Origin: Vandiemenella viatica
Lineage: Eukaryota; Arthropoda; Insecta; Orthoptera; Morabidae
NCBI GenBank assembly: GCA_031002005.1
Contig: CM061920.1
Location: 113,388,095-113,452,094, forward strand
Direction: 5' to 3'
DNA length: 64,000 nt
Every line of letters begins with the position of its first letter. The stretch's first letter is position 1. This document shows, piece by piece, positions 21,479 to 32,570 of this stretch. The position numbers were made by a program, and so were the translations under genes. Below the pieces are notes generated by a model. That model searched no databases. It worked only from the letters and a program-made list of their open reading frames with translations, and had not been told where the DNA came from.

Positions 21479-22094
21479 ATCCTAGGAATTTAGATGATAA
21501 TTAAATATTTTAAAATAATGTAGTCCAAAAAAACTTAGCTGATGAATGCAAAATCGTGGTTTGATGAGCAGCTATCCACACACACAGCCAATCAATCGCA
21601 AAACCAGAGAGGTTGTTAAGATCATATGAATATACTCGTATTATAGACTATTATGTAGTATGCAAGTATATTAATATGCATACTCCTTCTGATTGGGCTA
21701 CATTCCTGTTGCTTTTGTTTTGAAATGTGGTTGGTTGCCAGGAGCGACATGTTTAAAGCCTATATGGTAGAGACGTTATATTATATTCGGAAGTCGGATA
21801 TGTGGATTGAATAATAATATGAGAATTCCGATTTAATGATTTACGGTCGTATTTTCAACTGGTGTTCGTTGAAGCTGTTAAACCATTAACTGAATAAACA
21901 AACGTTTTACCAGAACAATTAATGAGTTATGCATCGGCTCACAGGTAGATGCTAGCTATAAAAAAAAAGATAAAGGTGAAAAGTGGAAACTACATAGATA
22001 AGTAAGCAAGAATAAATCACCACAAGGTTCAGGTTAATGCTTCAGGTATCTTATTTTTTGAATTTTGAAAATAAAAGTAGATTATTTTTTAAAA
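21479..22094. other. Unassigned AT-rich DNA
   Basis: About 600 bp with no gene or recognisable repeat. It holds imperfect stretches such as ttatagactattatgtagt near 21640 and a purine run at 21960-21985. Confidence 0.5.
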
Positions 22095-22259
22095 AAATTA
22101 CTTTTTTCACCTCAGGTCATATGACAGAAAACGTTCTTGGATTGGTGGACGCTTGAGTGTCAACACACGTCTGTAAACGTTGCGGTTGCGAATGGAGCGT
22201 TTAATATTATCCAAGCTTTCAACTATTTTTTATGGTTTGTTGCTGGTCATTTCTTGTCA

Positions 22260-23250
22260 CTAATGAAATTTCATTTTGAATACAAAATCATATATATTAT
22301 TTCTTTAAGGAGTTTTTTGTCACAAGCCATTATCCTCCTTCATACTTAACTAAATTCAATGAATGAGGTGTCATATTAAAGCTTATGGTTACCACGTTGG
22401 TCACATCATATTTTAAGAAAGGAATTTTTCGTATTCGACCTTTAAAGGGCAAAAGTATTAATATTTCTGCAATGCGTTTTTGTTTCACGAGTCATTTATC
22501 TCCCTTCCTATCTAACCAGTATAGATAAATGAGGTATCATATTAAACATTAATGCATCCACTGTAGTAACATCATATTTTAAGAAAGAAACTTTTCGGAA
22601 TTCCGGCCTTAAATGGGAAAATGTTAATATTTCTAAAATGCAATTTTTGTATCACAAGTCATTTATCTCACTGGATACGCATCTGAAATCATTTAATGAA
22701 GTATTTTAAAGATTATATTTATATTTTAAGAAAGGAATTTTCTGAATTTAACCCTTAACGGGCAAAAATATCAGTATTTCTAAATGGCGTTTTTTGTGTC
22801 TCCAGTCATTTATCTCCCTTGATAATTAAACGAGGTATCATTTAAATGACGTAAGGTCTTCGGTTCCGTTACATCATATTTTAATAAAGGAATTTTTTAA
22901 AATTCGACCCTTAAAAGAAAAATTTATTAATATTTCTACAGCGCATTTTTCTGTCACGAGCTAATTATCTCGCTTGATACCTAACCGAAATTGATAAATG
23001 AGGTATGATTTTAAAGACCAAGGTGTTCGCTTTGGTCACACCATATTTTATAAAAGGATTTTTTTGAATTCAACACTTAAAAGGCAAAGGTCTTAACATT
23101 ATTCCTACAACGTGTTTTTTTTTTTTTTTTTTTTTTTTTACAAGACATTCATCTGCTTCGATACCTAACCGATATAGATAAATGATATATCGTTTTGAGG
23201 ATTAAGGTCTCAAATTAGGTAAAATCATAAATTAAGAAAGAATTTTTGGA
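22260..23250. repeat. ~155-185-bp tandem satellite array, six diverged units
   Basis: Each unit carries the phrases gtcatttatctccct, aaatgaggtatcat, ggtcacatcatattttaaga and cgacccttaaagggcaaaa in the same order; starts near 22320, 22492, 22659, 22805, 22964 and 23145. Units differ by perhaps 15-25 percent by eye. A T-run of about 22 bases lies at 23117-23138. Same family as 50230-51340. Confidence 0.85.
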
Positions 23251-23348
23251 AATTTGATGCTTTGAAGTGGTTGCGCGTATGAGACTGTTCAGAACCAAGT
23301 CCGTAGATTGCAGCAGTAGATTTCACAGAGATGTCAGTAAACTGTTTT

Positions 23349-23385
23349 TTATATATATATATTATATATATATATATATATATAA
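23349..23385. repeat. (AT)n microsatellite
   Basis: Alternating AT/TA run interrupted once (attat) in the middle; it explains the artefactual IYIYI ORFs here. Confidence 0.9.
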
Positions 23386-24504
23386 AATAAGTAGCTTCTC
23401 CCTTATTTTTTTCTGTTATGGAAACTTTTTGTTTTGCTTTACAATTCCAATGTACACATTTTACTCGTCCAGCAACACATATTAATATGCTGTCCGCATT
23501 TTGATGGTTGTATTCTGTTAAGGTCAGTAACAGTTTGTCGTACATAAACTGTGTTTTAAATTTTTCTGTTTCGTAATATGTTGTAAGAATTTTACAACTA
23601 TTACACTAGACAAAATAAATATTTGCTATATAAGTGCGGTACTACTTTTTATTACATTACAAGCATTCAACCTCACTATTCATCCAATTTTATTCGCGAA
23701 ATTTTCGCACGGGTTGTCTAGTCGAGAACAATTTGTAAAAGCCGACAGCGGATAAATATCGAAAATAGATGCCTTATTTGCGAGTCTAGTTATAGAAAAA
23801 AAACCCTGACAGTTATTCTGCTAATCTTAAAAATGTAACAGCTTTAATTTGAGAATCATTTATATTTAAATTGAAAGTTAATGATTGATTGTTTTGCGTT
23901 AGCAAACCATACGTCGAACATTATATATGCGAAGTTGTGCAGTCATGCGGAAAATAAAGAAAAGTTGTATGGGTATCGCAAACATGCGCAAACAAATTAG
24001 GGTTTTTCTTGTAGCTAATAAGTAGCCCTTTCAAATAAATATAGTAAGAGATCGGTATAATGTGGTATAATGAACTAAATCTCAACATGAAATTGAGTGA
24101 GTAGTTTTTTAAAAAAATTACAATAATCTCGCTCTGTTTTAATGATGCTAATGATTAAGTTAAAAATGTATTATGGAAAAATCATGCATAAACTTACCTT
24201 AGGACTCGCCAAAAGCAATAGCAACACACAAATCAATACTGGCACGCAGAAACAGAGCGTAATCATCGACCAAGCTTAGTCGAATGGCGCAGCCGACTGT
24301 TGCACTTGATCGGTGGATCACAGGAACCCCATTGTTCAAACTATTTTTTTCTATTGTTAGGGGCGAATTCGTGGAAAATAAGCCCTTGTTTCGAGTAATA
24401 TGGTTTATCTACTTTAAATATAAATTGTTTGTTTATTCATTTACCTTCCTCGTTTCACTTTATCTCACATGAAGAAACTATGATGGTTAAGTTTTTACTA
24501 TTAA

Positions 24505-24610
24505 CATAACGAGTAGTTGAGAAGTAGTGTTCAGGTAACTGCTTGATTGAAGAGTGGTAATGGAATTCAGAAGGTCCTACGTTCGAACCTTGGTTGGGAT
24601 AATATTTTTT
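24505..24610 (+). mobile_element. tRNA-like SINE head (possible)
   Basis: ggtcctacGTTCGAACCttg at 24571-24590 is a good pol III B box, about 60 bp downstream of an A-box-like ggtaactgc-type stretch. No cloverleaf or CCA context supports a working tRNA. A T-rich run follows. It may be an old tRNA-derived SINE head; the limits are uncertain. Confidence 0.3.
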
Positions 24611-25640
24611 TTCGTGTATTTTTTTCCGTTTTTGTTTGCTGTTTTTCACATTACAGAACCATTTTTTTATTCGAAGAAGTCATAATGGTTGCCAAGAGTC
24701 ATGCAAGAGTTTGCAATAAAGTGCTACCATGCAAGAAAACTTAATTTTTAAACTTACCAGAGTTAGAATACCATGCAAAAAATACAGGTGCACGGCGGTG
24801 AATAATGGAATTTATTTTAGAATTGAGATCACTTGTAGAAATGTCAAGCTAATCTTGCAATAGTTCCGGAACGCGCTCTGTCCTTTACGTTGGAATTTTT
24901 ACGTGACGATACAACTGCAGGTTACCTTTCTGATATAAAAGCGTCTATTTGGGTGGTATTTACTTTTAATGTTCAAGTATTTTCATTTTGTTTAAAAAAA
25001 ACTTTTTTGGTGTGCAAGTGACTTTCAATTTATTTTTTGAAATCTTCTTTGGTCGTTTCTAATGGTCGTAATTCGCTTGTTATCCAAAAAGCTGTGAAGC
25101 CTTCAGAAAAAAGAAAAATTAAACTGATGTATTGGTGGATTTTCGGGAAAAAATGATTATGCGATGCAACCAACAGCAACTAGTATCCAAAGAAAATGAC
25201 AAAAGAAAACAAATTAAACATATTCCGAATGACCCTAACAATACTCACCTTAAACAATGGATCACATTTAACTCTACGAAATTGCTGTGTAAATGAGCTT
25301 CACAGAAAATCGTAAATGACTTTGTCGCAATATCGAATTGAAGTTGTTACATTTTTAAGCTCCACAGAATAAAACTCAGTGGTTGTTTCTATAGCTAGCC
25401 CCACAAGTAAGGCGTCTACTTTCAATATTTTTCCTCTGTAGGCTTTTACAAATTGTTCTCGATTTTATATTCAAAACGAACTTTCATTACTAACAAGAAA
25501 TAACCAGCAACAAACAATAAAAATAGTGGAGAACTTGGGTAATAGAAAACGCTCCATTTGCAGCCGCAGCTTTTACAGTCGTGTGACGTCACGAGTGTCG
25601 TTGCCCGCGCCAGGAAGCAAAGGAGCGTTCTGGCGGGCTT

Positions 25641-26275
25641 TTAAATTTTTAACTTTGAATTTTAGTCAAAATAATGCACTTTCGTAAAAAAATCTCTGTT
25701 CTCGGTGTATAAGGTGTACCAATAAACAATTTAAAAACCATTTTCAAGAAGTAGTCAAATACCCTATTCTCAGATACGATGAAGGATGATGGATGCATAG
25801 AAGTTATAAGCAAGAAATACATGTTATTACCCAAGGCATGAGAATGTACCAAAACTTGCAAGCAATTTTAGATTCTTTGTTTTAAATGCTATCGCTGGCA
25901 GCAAAGATATTTTTATAAATGGTCGTTGAATGTATGGAGGAAGGAATATATGGAGACGAAATAACGCTAAATCGGTGAAACCTCATATAAAAACTCTTTT
26001 CCTATTTCACATGGGCCGTGGTCATATGAATCACCCTAAAACATTGGGCTGTTTGCATTGTGTTTGCGGGTGTGAACATTTCATTTTCTAATATTTCAAA
26101 GATTTTTATAAGCCAAGTTGCGTTGTAACAGCCCTCAAACTTAAACTTAAACAGAATGGTATCTTATGAAGCATTTGTAGTAAGCTAGAGTTGGGTTGAA
26201 TATGTTCTGGTATGTTTGTTTTGCAATTTCCTGTAAATCAATGTATATAGACCTTGTTTTATGAAAAGAAATTAT
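25641..26275. repeat. Dispersed non-coding repeat (copy also near 60.15-60.35 kb)
   Basis: The stretch 25930-26130 (gaggaaggaatatatggaga, taacgctaaat, aaacattgggctgtttgca, then aatatttcaaagattttta) matches 60148-60345 in the same order. The phrase ggaggaaggaatatatggag recurs at 30745 and inverted at 31400. The rest of the interval is unassigned AT-rich DNA. Confidence 0.6.
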
Positions 26276-26425
26276 TTAGAGGCCATTTAATATGTTTAAG
26301 AACAGAATTGTGCAAGAGAATTGCTTATCCCTTTGACTGTTGTAGACGCGTTAGAGGCCATTTAATATGTTTAAGAACAGAATTGTGCAAGAGAATTGCT
26401 TATCCCTTTGACTGTTGTAGACGCG
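26276..26425. repeat. Exact 75-bp tandem duplication
   Basis: Bases 26276-26350 (ttagaggccatttaatatgt...gacgcg) are repeated without visible change at 26351-26425. Perfect identity implies a recent duplication. Confidence 0.95.
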
Positions 26426-26625
26426 TTAGCGCGCGCGGCTTCTACTATGCCCAGGTGCTCTAGACGTGTTTACGCGCGCCATTTTCCTTCCGTCAGGTGC
26501 TCTGGACGTGTATACACGCGCCGCCCTGCCGCCCCTCTGTGCTCTGGACGCGTTAAGTCGTCCTGCCGCTCAGGTCCCTGTATGCTCTGCACGTGTTAAC
26601 GCACAAGCCATTTAGTGGTCAGTAC
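26410..26625. repeat. ~42-46-bp GC-rich imperfect tandem repeats
   Basis: Five degenerate units built around ctct.gacgtgt.tacgcgc (at 26410, 26459, 26500, 26541 and 26584 approximately), each with a small inverted acgcg/cgcgt core. They lie directly upstream of the piggyBac remnant and may be its subterminal repeats. Confidence 0.7.
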
Positions 26626-26639
26626 AAGTAGCCGTATTT

Positions 26640-27470
26640 CCACCCCGCCTGGTTAATTGCTTTCTAACGTTCGGCCCATGAGCATTTTCTTCTGCGATCG
26701 TATTTTTGTTGCTATTTTTATTTTAGTTTTCACTGAAAAAATTGCTCGCCTTCGTGTATGTACAGAGGAAGAAATCATGGAGATTCTTACTAGAAGCGAC
26801 TTGAGAATGATCTCTTTGATATGGATGATAGTGATCACCCTTCGATAGGATCTAGAAGTAATAGTTCTAAGCCGTGTACATCAGTTAGTGAAAAACAACC
26901 ACCTGTTTCCTCAAGAGGTGAAAATTCATCAGAAACTGAAGCTTCAGATAGCGAGAGCTAAATATGTGGAAAAAGAGGACGCTTTAGTGACAGGTTTGAC
27001 TGGAAGATAAACGATTCTCGTCCTATTGTGCATGCGTTTGACGATTCAGCTGCAGGAAACATATGGATTAGGTCAAAATTCCAGCATTCTATCATTCTCC
27101 TGATATTTTTCCAGTAGATCTTATAAAATCTTTTGCTGAAGAAACAAATAGATTTTATTTAGATACGAAGCCAAATGCACCAGAATCAGTTCACTAGATT
27201 TTCAAGGAGGAAGGATTTTCTAGGAGACATTTTCAAAATATTATTCTATTGAAAATTCAAAAATTAACATGTCAATGTGTAGATGCGCTGGATGTTCGAA
27301 ACAGAAAGTGCGTCCAGAAACCAGGCACAAATACAAAACATGCAATGTACAGTACCACTGTGTGTTGTGCCATGTTTCGTGGCTTATCACTCGAAAAAGG
27401 ATTATTAACTATGGGTAAATGCAGTGTAATAATTACATTACACGCCTCTAAAACTAAGTGAAATTAAAAA
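26640..27470 (+). pseudogene. piggyBac-type transposase, internally deleted
   Basis: Frame-shifted pieces of a piggyBac (PGBD) transposase. The N-terminal acidic region is near 26790-26960 (DMDDSDHPS, SSETEASDSES). The front of the DDE domain follows (IVHAFDDSAAG, PDIFPVDLIKSFAEETNRFY, 27020-27165). The sequence then passes, after about 80 unassigned bases, to the C-terminal cysteine-rich zinc ribbon (CRCAGCSKQ, KTCNVQYHCVLC; 27268-27370). The whole catalytic core between them is missing. The intact enzyme excises and inserts at TTAA; I could not identify terminal repeats or TTAA target duplications. At least three frameshifts. Not functional. Confidence 0.7.
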
Positions 27471-27785
27471 AAAGAAATAATATATTATTAACTTCGCCAG
27501 TCCAAAGCCCGGTACCAAAAGAAGGATGGAAAATATACGCAGAATTTGAGAAAGGTATTCGAAAAAATTTAACTTCGAAATTCTCTCCAGATGAATTACT
27601 GCGCCAACAAACAAAAAAGCCAAACACTTTTTATTTGCTGTCATATCTATTTAGTATATGAAGTACCTGTATCTTTGTCTACGCGGACATTCACTTTTAG
27701 AGGAACATTAAATCGATAAACTTTAGATTTCAGAGTAACTACATTTATTTTGTATCTGGGGTTTCAAAACGCAGAGCGACAGCGG
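27471..27785. other. Unassigned AT-rich DNA
   Basis: About 300 bp between the piggyBac and Penelope-like remnants. The small ORFs on both strands (60-70 codons) have no recognisable features. Confidence 0.5.
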
Positions 27786-28244
27786 AAGGCCGTCACACAC
27801 AATGCTCCAGAAATATTCAGCACAACGAAAACATATAAGAGCTCTAAAATATAATAGCTATTCAACATTTGCAGAACACTTACAAGAACACAACCACCAC
27901 CCAACTCAGACATACAAATACCACAAACAACAACAAACCACAAATACCAACATTCCAAGAGAACTTATCACATACAAAAAGCACTAACTCAAGGAAAACG
28001 AATAATAAATGAATACACAAACATCACACGCCCAACACTATACAGAACACTGAAACTAAAATAAAATAGAAACATCGACACAGGCAAAACAACAATAAAC
28101 AAGGACATACAAAAACACTAAAAAAACTACTGAAATCATTTACATTTGAAAAAACCGCCAAACAAACGGAAGACTGAAAAAACAAAACAACACCGCATAA
28201 TTACACAAACTCGATACTTAGTAAACTAAACAGACTGACCATTC

Positions 28245-28306
<62 letters not shown>
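27786..28306 (+). pseudogene. Penelope-like element C-terminus with 60-A tail
   Basis: The frame at 27802 reads HIRALKYNSYSTFAEHLQEH, the GIY-YIG nuclease C-terminal context of a Penelope-like element (KEHIRA...S.FAEHL). After a frameshift, 27980-28050 reads ALTQGKRIINEYTNITRPTL, matching the family's closing LN.YTNI..P stretch. A 190-bp A-rich 3' UTR ends in 60 uninterrupted A residues (28247-28306), so the copy was probably reverse-transcribed from a polyadenylated RNA. It is 5'-truncated. Different lineage from the remnant at 1976-2790. The assignment rests on motif memory only. Confidence 0.5.
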
Positions 28307-28307
<1 letters not shown>

Positions 28308-29020
28308 AACACATAGTGCAGTGCAATAAAGTGCAGTGTTGTGAATCTGAATAATGAAGACACTTCTCACCAAAAATGCAAGAGCACTGATGCTGAGAAT
28401 GGAGCTAAAAGAAATGCAATAGACCACAAAATGTAAGTAGATTATAAGTTAGATAATAATTCCACTGTACCAAACACAACATAACCTGCTTATAACATTT
28501 GTACGTAATTAACAGAAAAAACCCGCTGAAGATGCTTCTGCAAAAGAATTGAAACGCCTACGGGAGATCAAAAAATACAAAAAGTCAATTGATTTGGTGT
28601 AATTTATTTATTAACATTATCAGCAATTGAGGAAAATGATCCACAACATCCAGATATTAATTGTGATAATTTGTGCTGTATTAACTACCAAGCCTGATGA
28701 AGCAAACGTTGTTGTTACCCGAAATGTAGTTCGCGATGCATTTAATGTGTTTAGATCTGTCCAGATAGCTTGATTTTGTAGCGGCAATATTAATGGAAAT
28801 GTGGGTAGGTTGAAATGCGGCGTGTACCAGAAGGGTACAAAAAATTTATTTATTATTAGTTGTTACTAATTTCATGAGCACCATGTTAGTGACATAACGT
28901 GTATCACGATATAAACTAATCCAATCTTAGCTTCTGACTTTTCATGTATGGTAAGAATATAAATCTACTCATGTTGCTAGCAAATTTACTTAGACCACTA
29001 ACAATACAATATCTTCCGAG
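28307..29020. repeat. Non-coding dispersed repeat, left part (paralogue at 60.68-60.95 kb)
   Basis: From about 28690 the sequence (aatgtagttcgcgatgcatt, tgattttgtagcggcaatat, gaaatgcgg.gtgtaccaga) matches 60735-60950 closely. The sequence 28307-28690 is unassigned AT-rich DNA. No gene. Confidence 0.7.
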
Positions 29021-29023
29021 TAA

Positions 29024-29665
29024 GGGACCGTGCACAAAATACGTGGCTTGGTCCAGGGGGGGGGGGGGGAGGGGTTGGCTGGAAGGCTACGCTGGGCTAC
29101 GTGGGGGGAGAGGGGATTCCCGGGCCAGGCCACGTAGCTTTCCTTTCATAACAGTTTTTTTTTTTTTTAATGGCATTTGGCAACGAAGGCCATACAGCCA
29201 GCTCAATGTAATTTTGTAGTTTTCAGTGTATAAGTCATCATCCAGTATATAGTGTGTTTTCCAATGTATGGACGCCACAGGACGGACAGGACATTCACAC
29301 AGACACACAACACTTAAACATCAATGCCCGTGGCCGGATTCGAACCGGCGGCCTTCGGCACGCGGAGCTAGCACTCTAGCCCCTACGCTACCGAGGCCGG
29401 CTTTTTTCACAGTTAAAATGAGGAACAGAACTCACAACAGCGTGTGAATATTTATTTCCCTCAGTTAATTATCTATTTACAATAGTCTGACAAGAGAAAA
29501 CAGTAAAAACGTATTCTGGAATCAAAAGAGAAAAAAGCTACGTGCTACGGTGTGGGGAAGGGGGGGGGGGGAGGGTAGAGGCAAAAGCCACGTAGGGCTA
29601 CGTGGGGGGGAGGGGGGGGGTTCACAGGAGGCCGAAATGGAGCTACGTGGTTTATGCACGTTACC
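29024..29665. mobile_element. PIF/Harbinger-like MITE with TAA target duplication
   Basis: The ends are imperfect inverted repeats: GGGACCGTGCACAAAATACG on the left, and on the right (reversed) GGTAACGTGCATAAACCACG. TAA flanks both sides (29021-29023 and 29666-29668). The paralogous copy near 60940-60975 has the uninterrupted site (gagtaagtaagctcagaa), which shows the exact insertion. Poly-G tracts and repeated ctacgtgg motifs lie inside. It carries a nested SINE (29152-29403). No ORF; a 3-bp TWA duplication is typical of PIF/Harbinger. Confidence 0.75.
29152..29403 (-). mobile_element. tRNA-derived SINE
   Basis: On the minus strand: a tRNA-like head with A-box region GGTAGCGTAGGGGC and B box GGTTCGAATCC (29336-29346), a unique body of about 150 bp, and an A-run at the 3' end (29155-29169 on plus as T). 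The head could pair as a tRNA only poorly and lacks a mature tRNA context, so it is a SINE, not a tRNA gene. Different family from the SINE at 56.8 kb. Confidence 0.8.
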
Positions 29666-29668
29666 TAA

Positions 29669-30370
29669 GCTCAGAAGCTATGAGGTCTTTGATTTTTTTC
29701 AAAAAAAGTTCTAAACATTGACTTAACCTAACGAAACCACCCCAATTTGAAGACAGCATATCTCGAGAACTAAGCGAGATATCGAAAATATATATTCTTC
29801 GCTTTCGAGTTATCTCGTCGTGTTACATACGAAACTATCATCAAATTTGACTAAAGGGAAATTTTTCTTTTGAATTTCAACCCGAAATTCCTCACTTTTC
29901 AGAAAGTATATCTCGGGAACTAAGCATGGAGTCAAAAAAATTTATTCTTCATTTTTGATCTATCTCGTCGAGTTACATAATAATCCATCATCAAATTGCG
30001 GTACCATGGTTGCCTTATGATTCCCTTGAGGTTTTTGTGCCTATTACCGGTGTTTCTACGGTCGACCAATATGGCGGCCACCCCAACCCACTTCTCTCTA
30101 CCCGGTTCCACTCCAGTGCATGGTAAAGGACCCTTGCGTCGTCTCCACTCTACATATATTGCTTCCTCCTTGGTCGAATGTACTGTCAAAACTATCGCAG
30201 ACGGAAACTTTCGTGTTGGCTTATGTTTAAGGTATATTTGTTTTTGCATTTATAGACAGTTTCTATTCTCCAGAAAATGTGTCCCAAATTTATGACCAAG
30301 AGGTAACTGATTCCTGGTACGTCCTTACTGATCCGTTAGCGATGATGTTTCACATATCTTTAATTTCTTA
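29669..30370. repeat. Repeat arm with 'tatctcg..aactaagcgagat' units and fold-back segment
   Basis: 29750-30010 holds two copies of an approximately 120-bp unit centred on the hairpin-forming tatctcgagaactaagcgag. 30040-30180 is a segment (cggtgtttctacggtcgacc ... cttcctcc) matched in inverted orientation by 30735-30885 and by 58490-58625. Together with 30910-31320 these form a large imperfect inverted repeat. No gene; the 99-105-codon ORFs crossing it are on both strands and unsupported. Confidence 0.65.
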
Positions 30371-30592
30371 GTTTTCATATAGTATACTGTATTAAAGTAG
30401 AAGTATAACAAAAAAACTTTCGAACCGTAGTTTGAAAACGGGATCGAAGGTAGTAACTAAAGGAAAGGAAAATCTTTAAATGAAATCCATTTTTTGCTTC
30501 TCAAAATTAATATTTGATACTAAACTAAAAAAGCTTAGTGTATTTCTATGCACGCCAAGACTCGTGCGTGCGAAGCAGCGGGTAAATGCTAG
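30371..30592 (+). mobile_element. Helitron-type 3' end fragment
   Basis: cgtgcgtgcgaagcagcggg then TAAATGCTAG/T at 30564-30593 matches the common arthropod Helitron terminus (GC-rich hairpin about 8-10 bp before CTAG, next base T). No coding sequence, and the 5' end was not found; the start given is a guess. Confidence 0.45.
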
Positions 30593-31320
30593 TACTATTT
30601 TATAACCACAAACTAATTTTTATCTGTGTGCTTAATAGGCTGACTCTTCCTGACTTTACTTTTTAATGCCATGCTGACCTATATATTTAGATATCTTTAC
30701 AGATCACTCTGCTGCTGTTCAATGCCATCTCCTGTTTCACTCATGGAGGAAGGAAATATATGGAGACGACGCAAGAGACCTTCACCACGCATTGAAGTGA
30801 AGCAGGGCGGAGGAGGAGTGGGGGGCATGGCCGGAGTGGAGGGGGCATGGCCGCTTCCATAGAGACACGGGGAATATGTACAAAAACCTCAAGGGGACTC
30901 TAGGATAGAGGTGACGCCGCAATCTGGTGATGGATTATTATGTAACTCGATATGACAAATAAAAAATGAAGAATAAAATTTTTTGATATCCTGCTTAGTT
31001 TTCGAGATATTCTGTCCCAAATGTGAAATGGTTTTGGTTGAAATTCAGAAGAAAAAATTGGTCAAAGTCAAATTTGATGATGGATTCTTATTTAAAAAGA
31101 TGAGACAAATGAAAAATAAAGAATAAAATTTTTCGATATCTCACCTAGTTCTAGAGATACACTGTATCAAAAGTGAGGTGTCTTTGAGTTGAAATCGATA
31201 AAAAAAATTTCGTAAAAGTCAAATTTAATGATCGATTCTTATGTAACACGACGAGACAAATCGAAAATAAAGAATAAAATTTTTCGATATCTTGCTTAGT
31301 TTTCGGGATATACTGGGAAC
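30593..31320. repeat. Fold-back segment and ~125-bp repeat arm (inverted relative to 29.7-30.0 kb)
   Basis: 30735-30885 carries atggaggaaggaaatatatg and the partly inverted partner of 30040-30180. From 30910 to 31320 three units of about 125 bp recur, each with aataaagaataaaattttt and gatatc..gcttagttttcg, the reverse complement of the 29.7 kb units. Related units also occur near 59190 and 61310-61500. Confidence 0.65.
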
Positions 31321-31846
31321 ATCGCAATTGTTTGGAAGCGCATTATCGCCGCTGCCGCCACTGCGCATGCTTCACCAATTTAACATCACTTCTCCTCCAT
31401 ATATTTCCTTCCTCCATGGTTTCACTAACCTTGATTCACATTCATATCGTTGCCTAAAGCCATGTTACAGATTCGTCTACCAGTTTCTTTAAGCTTACAC
31501 ATTTAGTTAACAAACCTTAAACACCATATCCAAATCAGTTAGGTAATGTGGTGTTTTACATGCAGTATTTTGGTACAGTCAACATAAGTAGAAATTCGTT
31601 TTAAAATACGGAAAAAAATTAATGAACAGAATTACCAGAAGGGATTTAAGGCTAATTCCAAAACTTTTAACCACTAAAAGTTACTCATATATGCTTTTGA
31701 TGACAAATAGTAGAAATAGCTGTTTCCGGAATTTTTGTGAGAATGCAAACTATCTAGGTAACGTCAGAGTACAATTTGAAGTAAAAAACAAATTTACTTA
31801 TACAGACAAATACATATTGCAATTCAGAGTAGTTGAAAGAAACATT
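31321..31846. other. Unassigned DNA
   Basis: Begins with a copy of the tccatatatttccttcctcc motif (31397-31416). The 91-codon plus-strand ORF at 31622-31897 has no recognisable domain and runs into the MITE end, so I do not call it a gene. Confidence 0.45.
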
Positions 31847-32570
31847 GGGTGGGGTGGGACATTCTCCACCAATGAAAAACTATTATTGACCTGTTGAAAT
31901 TTGGATTAACTGCTTGCTTATAATGTCCTCTTCACGTTGTACACTCTCCTTTTCAAGAAAAGTCGCCACGAATTAAATTAAAAATGCCGAAATATCGTAT
32001 GCTCCGCAACCGCGAAATGTTAGCAGCACTGTAAAAATTACTCAAGAATTATCGGTACAGGGATCAAATCAACCTAAATAGGTTCGTTTTGTCATAGTGA
32101 TTATGGTTAGGTTGAAATTCTGCCTGGACCAAGAGTAAAAAGTTTACGGGAAATTCGTTCTGCGGCAGCCTATGTCGCAAACGAGAGACAAACTGAAGCA
32201 ATCGATTCTCTCTGACTGCTTATATCGATTCCAAGATGGTGAGCCTTATAGAACTGCATTTCGGATAAAATTTTTGTATCTGTTAATTTTATGCGACGTT
32301 TTGCAACGGAGTGAAGCTAAAATGGCTTGAAAATATTACAACAAAGAATTAAACCAACATTTCAAGAGAATATCATTGATTTCGCAGCACCGGCGGAAAC
32401 TAAAAGCAGCGCTGCAATGTCATATTTAGACATTTTTAATTTAATTCGTGGCGACTTTTCTTGAAAAGGAGAGTGTACAACGTGAAGAGGACATTATAAG
32501 GAAGCAGTTAATCCAAATTTCAACAGGTCAGTAACAGTTTTTCACTGGTGGAGAATGCCCCACCCCACCC
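31847..32570. mobile_element. MITE with long inverted terminal repeats
   Basis: The left end GGGTGGGGTGGGACATTCTC and the right end, reversed, GGGTGGGGTGGGGCATTCTC continue as inverted repeats for about 170 bp (through agtcgccacgaattaaatta). Length is 724 bp. The target duplication is unclear. The interior contains an inverted copy of the recurrent gttgaaattctgcctggacc motif (32111). Related arms lie in Helitron A (4250-4400) and at 53590-53760. Confidence 0.75.

Larger units (their letters stand above)
22095..25640. mobile_element. Satellite-bearing element with inverted flanking segments
   Basis: The stretch 22165-22285 (tgcgaatggagcgttt..., then tttgttgctggtcatttctt) is matched in inverted orientation by 25440-25570 (aagaaataaccagcaacaaa, aaacgctccatttgcagccg). 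The pair suggests the two ends of a DNA transposon about 3.5 kb long; exact termini and target duplication were not resolved. Inside are a satellite array, a microsatellite and AT-rich DNA. The array and the module after it (ttattcgcgaaattttcgc at 23693) also occur in the Harbinger-like element at 48.9-51.8 kb. No transposase ORF was seen. Confidence 0.45.

Noticed and set aside
23225..23545. 106-codon minus-strand ORF
   Set aside because: Driven by the AT microsatellite (IYIYI run).
28218..28427. Minus-strand ORF with a poly-Phe stretch
   Set aside because: Product of reading the 60-A run in reverse.
29325..29403. Possible tRNA gene on the minus strand
   Set aside because: Followed by a SINE body and A-run, and inserted in a MITE; poor cloverleaf.
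29996..30295. 99-codon plus and 105-codon minus ORFs
   Set aside because: Same repeat family as 58.3 kb; frames not preserved between copies.
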